From the NCBI GenBank assembly GCA_002337125.1, contig DDFJ01000004.1, positions 1,787,889-1,851,888 on the forward strand: 64,000 bases of DNA, read 5' to 3'. The translations under genes were made by a program, and so were the position numbers. The notes beneath the pieces were generated by a model. That model was not told the DNA's origin and did no database searches. It saw only the letters and a program-made list of their open reading frames with translations. Source of the DNA: Chitinophagaceae bacterium UBA1931 (GTDB lineage Bacteria; Bacteroidota; Bacteroidia; Chitinophagales; Chitinophagaceae). Positions 53,382-62,100 of this stretch are shown piece after piece. Each line of letters starts with the position of its first letter. Position 1 is the first letter of the stretch.

Positions 53382-53496
53382 ACCTAAAGTTAAATGAATG
53401 ACGAATGAATCTTTTGCAAAAAAATATCTGCACCTGATTCATGTCTTTAAGAACCAACGTGCAGATATAAAAATCAACCGGAATATTTTGAGCTGA

Positions 53497-54543
53497 TTAT
53501 TTTTTCAGTGAAGCCATGTCAATCACAAAGCGGTATTTCACATCACCTTTTTCCAAACGTTCAAATGCTTCATTCACTTGTTCAACGTTAATCAGTTCAA
53601 TTTCCGCAGTAATATTATGCTCAGCACAAAAATCAAGTACTTCCTGTGTTTCTGCAATACCACCGATGTTTGAACCTGAAAAACTTTTTCTTCCGCCAAC
53701 AAGATTAAATGCTGCTACAGGAAGTTGCTCAGCAGGCAATCCCACCAGCACCAGGCTACCATCCACTTTCAGTAAACGCAAATAAACATTTACATCATGT
53801 TTTGTAGAAACTGTATCAAGAATCATATCCAGTTTAGATTGTTGTTTCATCTGTACCGGATCTGTTGACAGCACCACTTCATCAGCACCTAAACGTTTGG
53901 CATCTTCTGCTTTTGCATTAGAAGTTGTGAACACAACCACATGTGCGCCCATTGCTTTTGCAATTTTAATGGCCATGTGTCCCAATCCGCCAATACCAAT
54001 AATTCCCACTTTTTTCCCGGGACCTGTCTTCCAGTGTTTCAATGGTGAATAAACAGTGATGCCTGCACAAAGAATAGGTGCAGCTGATGGCAGATCTAAT
54101 TTTTCGGGAACATGCAACACATAATTTTCATCGGCCACAATGGTTTCAGAAAAACCACCGAATGTATGACCGCCGAGATGTTTATCGGGTGAACCAAATA
54201 CAATTGTGTTTCCGTTTTCACAAAACTGCTCTTCACCTTCCTTGCAATAGTCGCATTCCCTGCACGAATCAACAATACAGCCAATCGCTGCGAGATCGCC
54301 CACTTTGAATTTGCTTACATGCGCACCCACTTTTGTTACTCTTCCTACAATTTCATGGCCGGGCACGATAGGATATTTTGTTCCCTTCCAGTCGTTCTTT
54401 GCTGCATGCAAATCTGAATGACAGATACCACAATAAAGAATGTCAATTTCCACATCATGTGCCAGCACATCTCTTCGTTCAATGTTTAATGAATGTAATG
54501 GAGTTGTTGCTGCTTCTGTTCCAATAGCTTTAATATTCGTCAT
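53497..54543 (-). CDS. Zinc-dependent NAD(P) alcohol dehydrogenase (YahK/CAD-like)
   Basis: This is a 348-residue medium-chain dehydrogenase. The catalytic zinc ligands are in CGICHSDLH (Cys near 37), GHEIVG (His-Glu near 65) and the later Cys near 155 (PILCAGIT). The structural zinc loop has four Cys in CRECDYCKEGEEQFC. The NADP-type Rossmann motif is GIGGLGHMAIKIAKAMGA near residue 178. Pattern and length match the YahK/cinnamyl-alcohol-dehydrogenase group, which reduces aldehydes. It follows the aldo/keto reductase gene after 18 bases, in an operon likely controlled by the divergent AraC-type gene. Confidence 0.92.
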   Translation of the reverse strand: MTNIKAIGTEAATTPLHSLNIERRDVLAHDVEIDILYCGICHSDLHAAKNDWKGTKYPIVPGHEIVGRVTKVGAHVSKFKVGDLAAIGCIVDSCRECDYCKEGEEQFCENGNTIVFGSPDKHLGGHTFGGFSETIVADENYVLHVPEKLDLPSAAPILCAGITVYSPLKHWKTGPGKKVGIIGIGGLGHMAIKIAKAMGAHVVVFTTSNAKAEDAKRLGADEVVLSTDPVQMKQQSKLDMILDTVSTKHDVNVYLRLLKVDGSLVLVGLPAEQLPVAAFNLVGGRKSFSGSNIGGIAETQEVLDFCAEHNITAEIELINVEQVNEAFERLEKGDVKYRFVIDMASLKK

Positions 54544-54561
54544 ATCAATTTTGTTTTTTGT

Positions 54562-55548
54562 TTAAAGTCCTGTTGATTTTTCCAAAGCTTCAGGATAACG
54601 TTCGCCTAAAATTTTTATTTGCGCTGAAGCCGTTTCCATTTCCTGCAATTCTTCCTTTGTAAACGCAACAGATACTGAACCGATATTTTCTGTTAAGCGA
54701 TGTTGTTTTGTTGTACCGGGAATAGGAACAATCCATGGTTTTTGTGCCAGTACCCATGCCAATGCAATTTGTGCAGCAGTGGCATTTTTCTTTTCTGCAA
54801 AACGGTTCACAAGATCAAGCAAAGCCTGGTTAGCTGCTCTTGCTTCTTCTGTAAACCTTGGTAAAATATTCCTGAAATCTCCTGCTTCAAATTTAGTGTT
54901 CACATCAATTTTACCGGTTAAGAACCCTTTTCCCAGCGGACTGAAAGCCACCAAACCAATTCCCAGTTCTTCAATTGTTGGAATAATTTCATTTTCATGT
55001 TGCCTTGTCCACAAAGAGTATTCACTTTGCAAAGCACTTACAGGTTGCACTGCATGTGCTTTGCGGATGGTGCCTGCACCTGCTTCACTTAATCCAAAAT
55101 ATTTTACTTTTCCCTCGCTGATTAAATCTTTTACAGTACCTGCCACATCTTCAATGGGAACATTCGGATCAACACGATGCTGATACAACAAATCAATCAC
55201 ATCAATGTTCAATCGTTTCAGTGAACCTTCAACTGCTTTGCGGATATGTTCAGGTTTGCTTGTTACACCAGCCATCTTTCCATCCTGAATGTTGAAACCA
55301 AATTTGGTAGCGATGATAACTTTATCACGGTAAGGAGCCAATGCTTCGCCTACCAGTTCTTCATTGGTGTAAGGACCATATACTTCAGCTGTATCAAAAA
55401 AGTTCACGCCCTGTTCAACCGCACGATGAATAAGGTTGATGGCATCTTTTTTTTCTGGAAAAGGATAGTAAGAAAAACTCATTCCCATACATCCCAATCC
55501 AATAGCCGATACTTCTAAACCGCTGTTGCCTAATTTTCTTGTCTGCAT
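54562..55548 (-). CDS. Aldo/keto reductase
   Basis: This is a 328-residue NADPH-dependent aldo/keto reductase with the start at 55548 (MQTRKLGNSGLEVSAIGLGC); the earlier ATG at 55587 adds a non-conserved extension. The catalytic tetrad is visible: Asp in FFDTAEVYG (about 52), Tyr in the same motif, Lys in VIIATKFGF (about 83) and His in LLYQHRVDPNVP (about 124). The C-terminal IPIPGTTKQHRLTENIG binds the cofactor phosphate. This is the YajO/PLR-like AKR group. It is the first gene of a pair with the alcohol dehydrogenase. Confidence 0.92.
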   Translation of the reverse strand: MQTRKLGNSGLEVSAIGLGCMGMSFSYYPFPEKKDAINLIHRAVEQGVNFFDTAEVYGPYTNEELVGEALAPYRDKVIIATKFGFNIQDGKMAGVTSKPEHIRKAVEGSLKRLNIDVIDLLYQHRVDPNVPIEDVAGTVKDLISEGKVKYFGLSEAGAGTIRKAHAVQPVSALQSEYSLWTRQHENEIIPTIEELGIGLVAFSPLGKGFLTGKIDVNTKFEAGDFRNILPRFTEEARAANQALLDLVNRFAEKKNATAAQIALAWVLAQKPWIVPIPGTTKQHRLTENIGSVSVAFTKEELQEMETASAQIKILGERYPEALEKSTGL

Positions 55549-55700
55549 TTGAATTAATTTATGTTGCAAAACTCTGAAACACTGCAATTGATATTGTTAT
55601 ACAAATTACTGCTTTACTTACCATTATTACTGATTGAAGCTGTCTGTTCAGAACAACGCTTTCAGAATGTTTAAATTTGTATTGATTAAAAAGCAAGATC

Positions 55701-56612
55701 ATGAGTGAAATCCATCATTTCAACAACATATATGAGATTAACGATCTCAACGGTCACAAAACCCTGCACCCGTTAGTAAGTGTGATTGATTTTTCAAAAG
55801 CCCCACCACGCCCATGGGATGGAAGTAAAAAGGTGAAAGTGAAATACGGCGTTTATACTGTTTTCCTGAAAGAAATAAAGTGTGGCGAATTAAAATACGG
55901 ACGCAACTATTACGATTACCAGGAAGGTACTCTTGTTTTTTTAGCACCGGGGCAAATGCTGGAAATTGATTATACAGTTCCCAACTATCAGCCAAAAGGT
56001 TATTCGCTGATTTTCCATCCCGATCTGATTAAAGGAACCCCACTGGGAAAACATATACAGGACTATTCGTTTTTTTCATACGATGTAAACGAAGCCTTGC
56101 ATCTTTCAGAAAAAGAAAAACGAATTGTACTGGATTGCTTTGCAAAAATTCAATACGAAATGGAACAGCCTGTTGATAAGCATAGCAAAATGTTGATTGC
56201 CTCAAACATAGAGTTGTTCCTGAATTACTGCATCCGTTTTTACGACCGGCAGTTTATAACAAGAGATACTGCACACAAAGGAACACTTGAAAATTTCGAC
56301 CAGTTGCTGAATAACTATTTCTCTTCTGAAAAGCCTGTAACAAAAGGCGTTCCTTCTGTTTCTTATTTTGCTGACGAACTGCATCTCTCTGCTAATTACT
56401 TCGGTGATTTAATAAAAAAAGAAGCCGGCATTTCTGCACAGGAATACATCCAGTCTAAAATGATTGATGTGGCGAAAGAACGCATATTTGATCTGGATAA
56501 ATCAATCAGCGAAGTGGCTTACGATCTTGGTTTTAAATATCCCCAGCACTTTACCCGATTATTCAAGAAAAAAGTTGGGATGTCGCCCCTCGAATACAGG
56601 AGTTTAAATTAA
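55701..56612 (+). CDS. AraC-family transcriptional regulator
   Basis: This is a 303-residue AraC-type activator. Residues about 20-150 form the effector-sensing cupin (GTLVFLAPGQMLEIDYTVPNYQPKGYSLIFHPDLI). Residues about 205-300 are the double HTH: YFADELHLSANYFGDLIKKEAGISAQEYIQ is the first and SEVAYDLGFKYPQHFTRLFKKKVGMSPLEYR the second. It is transcribed away from the aldo/keto reductase and alcohol dehydrogenase genes, with 152 bases between the start codons, so it is the likely regulator of that operon. Effector unknown. Confidence 0.93.
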   Translation: MSEIHHFNNIYEINDLNGHKTLHPLVSVIDFSKAPPRPWDGSKKVKVKYGVYTVFLKEIKCGELKYGRNYYDYQEGTLVFLAPGQMLEIDYTVPNYQPKGYSLIFHPDLIKGTPLGKHIQDYSFFSYDVNEALHLSEKEKRIVLDCFAKIQYEMEQPVDKHSKMLIASNIELFLNYCIRFYDRQFITRDTAHKGTLENFDQLLNNYFSSEKPVTKGVPSVSYFADELHLSANYFGDLIKKEAGISAQEYIQSKMIDVAKERIFDLDKSISEVAYDLGFKYPQHFTRLFKKKVGMSPLEYRSLN

Positions 56613-56633
56613 GCAGATTCATTTCAGCATTTT

Positions 56634-58292
56634 TCAAACAGCTGTTTCAAGCTCAAGTACCCTTGGTATTGTTTTTCCGCTGAATTCTATTGCAAGCAGG
56701 TTGCTTTCAGGAACGATGGTATTTGCTTTCTCAAATGCACTCCAGTTGAAGTGTACAGGTAAAACCACGTACCTGTTTTTATGATGATTGAGTTTGTGCT
56801 GCTCAATAAATTCATTTGCCTGCTTTTGCGAAAGCTCTTCATAAAACAATCGCACCGGTTTTATTTTATGCTGCAGGTAATAATCAATGGTGATGAGTTG
56901 CAGCAGTATATGATCATCTGGATAATGCAGCACAGCATATTCATACATCATGGCATACACATCTTTCAGATCATGTTTGTGAAAATCGCAGTGCTGTTCA
57001 AAATATTCACCCACGCCCAGTAAAAAATCAAACACACTGTATTGTGATGTTACATACCTGAGTGTATGACGTGTACGGTTGCGGTTCCAGTACACTTCCA
57101 GTGCTTCTTCCACCACCAGTATTTTGTTCAGTTCTTCTTTACTTAAATAATTGCTTTCAATGATCTGGTAAGGAGCAACGGGATCATACACATAACCATG
57201 CTCTTTGCTGGTTTGACGAACCGGTGTTCCTTTTAAAAATTTTAAAAAACCCAACTGCAGTTCAGGAGCAAACAGTTTAAACACTTCTTCAAAACTGTAT
57301 TTTATATCGGCAAAATAATCAAGTGGTAAACCAACAATCAGGTCGAGATGCAGTTCCACCTTATCACGCACCTGTGCAATAATGCTTTTTGTTTTTTCAA
57401 AATTCTGTTTGCGGTTTACTTCAAGGTTTGCTTTCTGGTTCACGGTTTGAATACCAATTTCAAACCTGAACAAACCCTGCGGCACTTTTTCATTGATAAA
57501 TTTGATGATATCCGGGTGCAGAATATCCGCTGTAATTTCAAATTGAAAAATATTCCCGGGTTTGTGATGATCAAGAATAAACTGGAAAATATCAATCGTG
57601 AAATCCTTCTTCATGTTAAAGGTGCGGTCGAGAAACTTGATCACCCGTCCATGCTGCATTAAATACAGCAGGTTGCGTTTAATATCAGCCATTGGAAGAT
57701 AACGCACATTGTTATCAAGACTTGCCAAACAAAAACCACACTTGTACGGACAGCCACGGCTTGTTTCAATATAGCTTACTTTGTTGTACAAATCTTCAAC
57801 CGGATCGTTGATGTAGGGGTTTACATCAATGAAGTTGCTCATATCATACATCACGCTCCGTTCATAAAAATGCACTTCACCGTTTTCCTTGTACACAAGA
57901 TTGGGAACAGCATGCACATCAGGATAATGCGTTAAAAATTCATGAAACGGAATTTCACCTTCACCGCAAATAATATAATCCACAAAATCATGGGCAATCA
58001 CTTCTTCCCATTCATAACTCACTTCAGGACCACCCAGTAAAATTTTAACGGACGGGTTGATGGCTTTTATTTTTTCTGCAACCTTTAATGTTTGTGTAAT
58101 ATTCCAGATATAACAGCTGAAAGCAACCACATCATACTCCGCACAGGCTTCCGCAATTCCATCTGCCTTTTGCCGGATGGTAAATTCTTTCCATGCAAGT
58201 CCTTCCTGCTGTTTATTCAGCTCATACAATAAGCGTATGGCCAGATTGAGGTGAATATATTTTGCATTAAGCGTTGTAAGTAAAATGCGCAT
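56634..58292 (-). CDS. B12-binding-domain radical SAM protein (DUF4080 type)
   Basis: This is a 552-residue enzyme. Residues about 1-135 are a cobalamin-binding Rossmann-like domain (LTTLNAKYIHLNLAIRLLYEL, VVAFSCYIWNIT, KILLGGPEVSYEWEEVI). The radical SAM domain starts at SYIETSRGCPYKCGFCLAS near residue 180, which has the CxxxCxxC cluster motif, and includes IKFLDRTFNMKK and FRFEIGIQTVN. The C-terminal about 200 residues fit DUF4080. Members are proposed methyltransferases or modifying enzymes. The product is unknown. It is divergent from recX, with 121 bases between the two start codons. Confidence 0.9.
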   Translation of the reverse strand: MRILLTTLNAKYIHLNLAIRLLYELNKQQEGLAWKEFTIRQKADGIAEACAEYDVVAFSCYIWNITQTLKVAEKIKAINPSVKILLGGPEVSYEWEEVIAHDFVDYIICGEGEIPFHEFLTHYPDVHAVPNLVYKENGEVHFYERSVMYDMSNFIDVNPYINDPVEDLYNKVSYIETSRGCPYKCGFCLASLDNNVRYLPMADIKRNLLYLMQHGRVIKFLDRTFNMKKDFTIDIFQFILDHHKPGNIFQFEITADILHPDIIKFINEKVPQGLFRFEIGIQTVNQKANLEVNRKQNFEKTKSIIAQVRDKVELHLDLIVGLPLDYFADIKYSFEEVFKLFAPELQLGFLKFLKGTPVRQTSKEHGYVYDPVAPYQIIESNYLSKEELNKILVVEEALEVYWNRNRTRHTLRYVTSQYSVFDFLLGVGEYFEQHCDFHKHDLKDVYAMMYEYAVLHYPDDHILLQLITIDYYLQHKIKPVRLFYEELSQKQANEFIEQHKLNHHKNRYVVLPVHFNWSAFEKANTIVPESNLLAIEFSGKTIPRVLELETAV

Positions 58293-58413
58293 GAAAAGAA
58301 ATCTTTGCGCAAAAATAACGAACAGAGGTTCATTCCAAAGAACGCTACACTTATATTCTTTTTTCTTCTTTGTGCCTTAGTGCCTTTGTTTCTATGTGTT
58401 ATTTTTGTTGTTC

Positions 58414-58875
58414 ATGTACAAACAGCAACTCACCAAAGAGCAGGCCCATCAAAAAGCAAAGCATTATTGTGCTTACCAGGAGCGATGCCACAGCGAAGTA
58501 AAAGAAAAGCTTTATGGTTTCGGTCTGCGCAAAACTGAAGTGGAAGAACTGCTCAGCAAATTAATTGAAGAAGATTACCTCAACGAAGAACGGTTCGCTG
58601 TGCAGTTTGCCGGAGGCCGGTTCCGCATGAAACAGTGGGGAAGAGTTAAAATCAAATACGAACTCAAACAGAAACAGGTAAGTGAATATATAATCCGCAA
58701 AGCGCTGAAAACAATTGATGAAGACGATTATCAATCCACTCTTCAAAAGCTATACGAACAGAAGCAACAACAACTTTCTTCCGAAAAAAACATCTTCATC
58801 AAAAAACGAAAGCTGCAGGATTATTTATTACAGAAGGGGTATGAGCTGCAGTTGATTAATGAGCTGATGCGGTAA
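58414..58875 (+). CDS. recX: RecX family regulatory protein
   Basis: This is a 153-residue RecX-like protein that would limit RecA filament growth. The start at 58414 (MYKQQLTKEQAHQKAKHYCA) is chosen; the ATG at 58396 would add hydrophobic residues. The three-helix RecX repeats are seen: ERCHSEVKEKLYGFGLRKTEVEELLSKL, EEDYLNEERFAVQFAGGRFRMKQWG and KIKYELKQKQVSEYIIRKAL, with the expected D-Y-L-(D/N)-E-R-F-A motif. It is unusually far from recA (about 19 kb away here). It lies divergent to the radical SAM gene. Confidence 0.9.
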   Translation: MYKQQLTKEQAHQKAKHYCAYQERCHSEVKEKLYGFGLRKTEVEELLSKLIEEDYLNEERFAVQFAGGRFRMKQWGRVKIKYELKQKQVSEYIIRKALKTIDEDDYQSTLQKLYEQKQQQLSSEKNIFIKKRKLQDYLLQKGYELQLINELMR

Positions 58876-58958
58876 GCTGACGCTCTGTTTTTACAAAATA
58901 CCCTCTTAACGGTAGGACCTTTGTGCATGCATCTTTCTATTTTGCCGGCAAAAACAAC

Positions 58959-59672
58959 ATGAAAAAAATGCTTTTCACACTGATTGTATCAGTGATAATC
59001 AGTGCTGGATTTTCTCAATCAAAAGATCACAGCGGCAAAGGTTTATACATCGGCACTTCCTATTCGCAGCCTAAGCATACACAATTTGATCAGTACATGA
59101 AAGTGGCAAGTGATTCTCTTCACCTGGGTAGTTCACTCATCGCTAAAAACAGTATTGGCATTCACGCCGGTTATTGCGGCCGCAGCGGGAATAATGAAGT
59201 AGAAGCAGGCGTTTCTTTATTTAAAACACTCAAAGCACAATCTGCAAGCACAACCAACGGTGCATCATCTGCTTTATCCGAAACCAATATTGATATTCAT
59301 TTCGGATACAATCATTACATGGGTGCTTTTTTACTTGGTTTCGATGTTGGCGCTTTAAGCAATGAAGCAAAACTCACGTTTGGTAACAATGCCAACAGCT
59401 ATCCTTTTGAATCATCGCCTGATAACAGCAACCCCTTTAAAGGTTATTGCATGTTTGTACGTCCAAAAGCCGGCTTCTTTTTCCCCTTCAAAAAATCAGA
59501 AGGCAACAGCGGCATTCGACTCAACGCCTTTTATGATCTTGGTTTAACTAAATACAAGTTCTATGACAATGGTGTTGTGAACCAGCAGTTGAAAACCTAC
59601 AACGGCAGCAAACAATCATCATACAGCAATGCAGGTGTTGAGTTGATACTCTTGTTTGATGTTTCAAAATAA
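58959..59672 (+). CDS. Outer membrane beta-barrel protein
   Basis: This is a 237-residue exported protein starting at 58959 with signal MKKMLFTLIVSVIISAGFSQ; the ATG at 58923 would extend it upstream. The mature part has barrel-type strands (GLYIGTSYSQPKHT, SIGIHAGYCGRSGNNEVEAGVSLF, NIDIHFGYNHYMGAFLLGFDVG, GIRLNAFYDLGLTKYKFYDNG) and ends with a hydrophobic VELILLFDVSK strand, as in porin-like proteins. Function unknown. It ends in a perfect palindromic terminator. Confidence 0.8.
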   Translation: MKKMLFTLIVSVIISAGFSQSKDHSGKGLYIGTSYSQPKHTQFDQYMKVASDSLHLGSSLIAKNSIGIHAGYCGRSGNNEVEAGVSLFKTLKAQSASTTNGASSALSETNIDIHFGYNHYMGAFLLGFDVGALSNEAKLTFGNNANSYPFESSPDNSNPFKGYCMFVRPKAGFFFPFKKSEGNSGIRLNAFYDLGLTKYKFYDNGVVNQQLKTYNGSKQSSYSNAGVELILLFDVSK

Positions 59673-59685
59673 CAGCTCAAAAAAT

Positions 59686-59715
59686 AAAAAAGCGATCAGT
59701 ACTGATCGCTTTTTT
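59686..59715 (+). terminator. Terminator of the barrel gene
   Basis: AGCGATCAGT/ACTGATCGCT is a perfect palindrome (59691-59710) flanked by A and T runs, 18 bases past the stop. Confidence 0.85.
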
Positions 59716-59873
59716 GTGCTAGGCCAACAAAAAACAGCATGCCTGTTCTCATGCAGCAGGAAGCATCTCTTAAATAAACCAATAAAGAGTAATGGATAAA
59801 CAAATGAAGGAAATACTATCTAAAAAAATAGAAGCCTGGCCAGTGACAAACCTCATCCTCGAAATATTCTCTC

Positions 59874-59922
59874 TTCACTAACTACTACCGGCTATCTACT
59901 AACGACTTTCTTCTAACTTTTA
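59874..59922 (+). repeat. Heptamer tandem repeat, seven units
   Basis: TTCACTA, ACTACTA, CCGGCTA, TCTACTA, ACGACTT, TCTTCTA and ACTTTTA follow directly. They sit just past the 3' end of the histidine kinase gene. Only simple AT-rich DNA was seen in 59716-59873. Confidence 0.6.
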
Positions 59923-59927
59923 TCATC

Positions 59928-61886
59928 TTATTCATTCGGAATTAAAACTTCCAGCGTACAACCTTCTCCTGGTGCAGAAATCAAATCCATTTTACCAGAA
60001 TAAAAATTCACCCGGCTGTTAATGTTTTTTAAACCAATACCATTGTTTTGCTTTTTTACATTGAAGCCAATCCCATTATCATGGATAAGAAGGTAAAGCT
60101 GGTTTCCCTGGAGTTGCAAACGTATAATAACCTCACTTGCCTGTGCATATTTAACAATGTTGTTCAGCTGCTCCTGTACAATACGATAAAACACCAGCTC
60201 CTTATTTTTATCCTGCAGCAGCAACTCAAAATCTTTATCAACGGATAAGTGGATGTCAATCTTATTCAGTTTATGTACACTTCCCGTAAGATCTTCCAGC
60301 GCTTTCTTTAATCCGTTAGCGCCAAGTGATGGCGTAACAAGTGAATGCGATAATTTCCTGATATCCTGGATGGCTTCTTCTAAATGCACATAGCTTTTAT
60401 CAATCATTTCTTTGTTGAATGTATTTTCTTGTCTTACCACACCCAGGTAAAGTTTTGAAACACTCAGCAACTGGTTAATATTGTCGTGCAGTTCAAGCCC
60501 CAGTTCATTCCGTTCTTTTTCCTGTGCACGGATTGTTATTTCTGTAATCAGTTTTTGTTGTGATAATTGTTTCTCCCGCAGTTCTTCTTCCATTTTTTTC
60601 TGCTCAGTAATATCCACCATAATACCGCTCAGGCGCACCGGTTTGTTGTTTTCCATAATCACAGCCACAATATCACGCAGCCAGAGAATTCTTCCGTCTG
60701 CTGCAATCATTCTGTATTCAAACTGGTGCGATTTACCTTCAGCAGTGGCAGTTAAGCAATAATTAACAGCACGGCTCCTGTCTTCTTCATGAATATGCTG
60801 TTCCCAGAAATCCGGTTCACGAATCCAGCGTTCAACAGGATAACCCAGTATCCGTTCCGCCTGTTCACTTACAAAACTAAAAGCAAAACTCTCTGCATCG
60901 GCTTCCCATACAATCCCATCCACACTGTTCATTAATGTATAATAACGTTCCTGCGATTGCCTGATTTTATACTCAGCCATTTCTCTCCTTTCTTCATCAG
61001 CAAGTTTTTTTTCTTGCAGACTTTTCGCTTCATATTTATTAATGATAAAAGCTGTTACCCAAATCAGTACACCTAACATAAAAATAACAGCACATACAAA
61101 CAGTGATATCCATACAACCACCGTAAACCGTCCTTTCAGCATACCCGCTAAAACGATATATCCCAATACAACAGCAATCACAATCATGGCAGGTAATAAC
61201 ATACGGGCAGCCTTACCACCTGCGTACAGTTTGGAAATTTCTGTCATAAAACCTTTCTCACTTTTTGCAACAAGTAATGCTGTTGAAATAAACATAAAGC
61301 AAATACCGGTATGAAACGACATGGGTTCAAAGGAAGGAACCACATAATAAGAACTGATATGATAACTGTAACCAATCACCGACAGCATACTTAAACCATT
61401 CACCGGTAAAGCCAGCCATTGCGATGCATGAATGCGGTTATTTATCAGCAGCAAAAGAGATAACCCGGTCAGTAAAAAGGCAATGGCTGCATGAAACACA
61501 AGATTATTGGGATAACCATTATAAGTGGTCGTTTGCAGTTCTGTTGTAAACAGCAGTCTGTCAATACCAGCATCGTATAAACCAGTAACAGCAAAAATCC
61601 GCAGCAATGCAATCAGTATCACCAGCATGGCACATAATAGGGCCAGCATCCGTTTATAGCCCTTCTCCGCATACAGCAAAAAAGAAATGGCACAAAGGAT
61701 AAATGCAACTGCCGCCATGGGATTCATGGCAATCATTTTGGGCAAAATCTGTTTCAGGAAAATGCTGTTCACCTGCCAGCCTCTCAGCACAAGCAAGGAT
61801 ATAACAAGAACAATAATTGCAGAGGATCGGGTAATGTAAAAGCTGATTCGGTTCAAAGGATGGATGTTGGGTTTAATGTTGGGCAA
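59928..61886 (-). CDS. PAS-domain sensor histidine kinase (HisKA_3 type)
   Basis: This is a 652-residue membrane sensor kinase. About eight hydrophobic helices occupy residues 20-285 (a MASE-like input region). A PAS/PAC unit at about 310-435 reads SQERYYTLMNSVDGIVWEADAES and FEYRMIAADGRILWLRDIV. The phospho-acceptor His is in ERNELGLELHDNINQLLSV (HisKA_3 of the NarX/DesK class). The HATPase domain has QEQLNNIVKYAQASEV, HDNGIGFN and NGIGLKNINSRVNFYSG. No response regulator gene is adjacent, so its partner must be elsewhere. Ligand unknown. Confidence 0.92.
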   Translation of the reverse strand: MPNIKPNIHPLNRISFYITRSSAIIVLVISLLVLRGWQVNSIFLKQILPKMIAMNPMAAVAFILCAISFLLYAEKGYKRMLALLCAMLVILIALLRIFAVTGLYDAGIDRLLFTTELQTTTYNGYPNNLVFHAAIAFLLTGLSLLLLINNRIHASQWLALPVNGLSMLSVIGYSYHISSYYVVPSFEPMSFHTGICFMFISTALLVAKSEKGFMTEISKLYAGGKAARMLLPAMIVIAVVLGYIVLAGMLKGRFTVVVWISLFVCAVIFMLGVLIWVTAFIINKYEAKSLQEKKLADEERREMAEYKIRQSQERYYTLMNSVDGIVWEADAESFAFSFVSEQAERILGYPVERWIREPDFWEQHIHEEDRSRAVNYCLTATAEGKSHQFEYRMIAADGRILWLRDIVAVIMENNKPVRLSGIMVDITEQKKMEEELREKQLSQQKLITEITIRAQEKERNELGLELHDNINQLLSVSKLYLGVVRQENTFNKEMIDKSYVHLEEAIQDIRKLSHSLVTPSLGANGLKKALEDLTGSVHKLNKIDIHLSVDKDFELLLQDKNKELVFYRIVQEQLNNIVKYAQASEVIIRLQLQGNQLYLLIHDNGIGFNVKKQNNGIGLKNINSRVNFYSGKMDLISAPGEGCTLEVLIPNE

Positions 61887-61937
61887 TATTAAACAGAATC
61901 AACAATAATGGATTATAATTTTTTTTATTTCGCCAAT

Positions 61938-61966
61938 AAAAAAAGCGATCAAAATTGATCGCTTTT
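61938..61966 (-). terminator. Terminator of the coiled-coil gene
   Basis: A perfect 12-bp stem (AAAAGCGATCAA / TTGATCGCTTTT, 61941-61952 and 61955-61966) with a 2-base loop; the A run at its left is the T tail on the minus strand. It is 135 bases past the gene at 62101-63231. Confidence 0.75.
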
Positions 61967-62000
61967 ACGTGGTGTGGCAAGGGATTAGCTCTTCTTATAA

Positions 62001-62040
62001 GACAGATATGGACATATTCGGACATTGGCTGACATTGTAC
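62001..62040 (+). repeat. 10-bp tandem repeat, four units
   Basis: GACAGATATG, GACATATTCG, GACATTGGCT and GACATTGTAC follow exactly, between the terminator and the coiled-coil gene. Confidence 0.65.
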
Positions 62041-62100
62041 TACCTGGGAGAGGCGTTTGAGGAATAGAATCCGGGTAAGAAACAGGCTTTCTGACCGATG

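Noticed and set aside
61975..62100. tRNA or attachment site near the accessory region
   Set aside because: No cloverleaf could be drawn and no integrase is in the window. The only order seen is a 10-base repeat.
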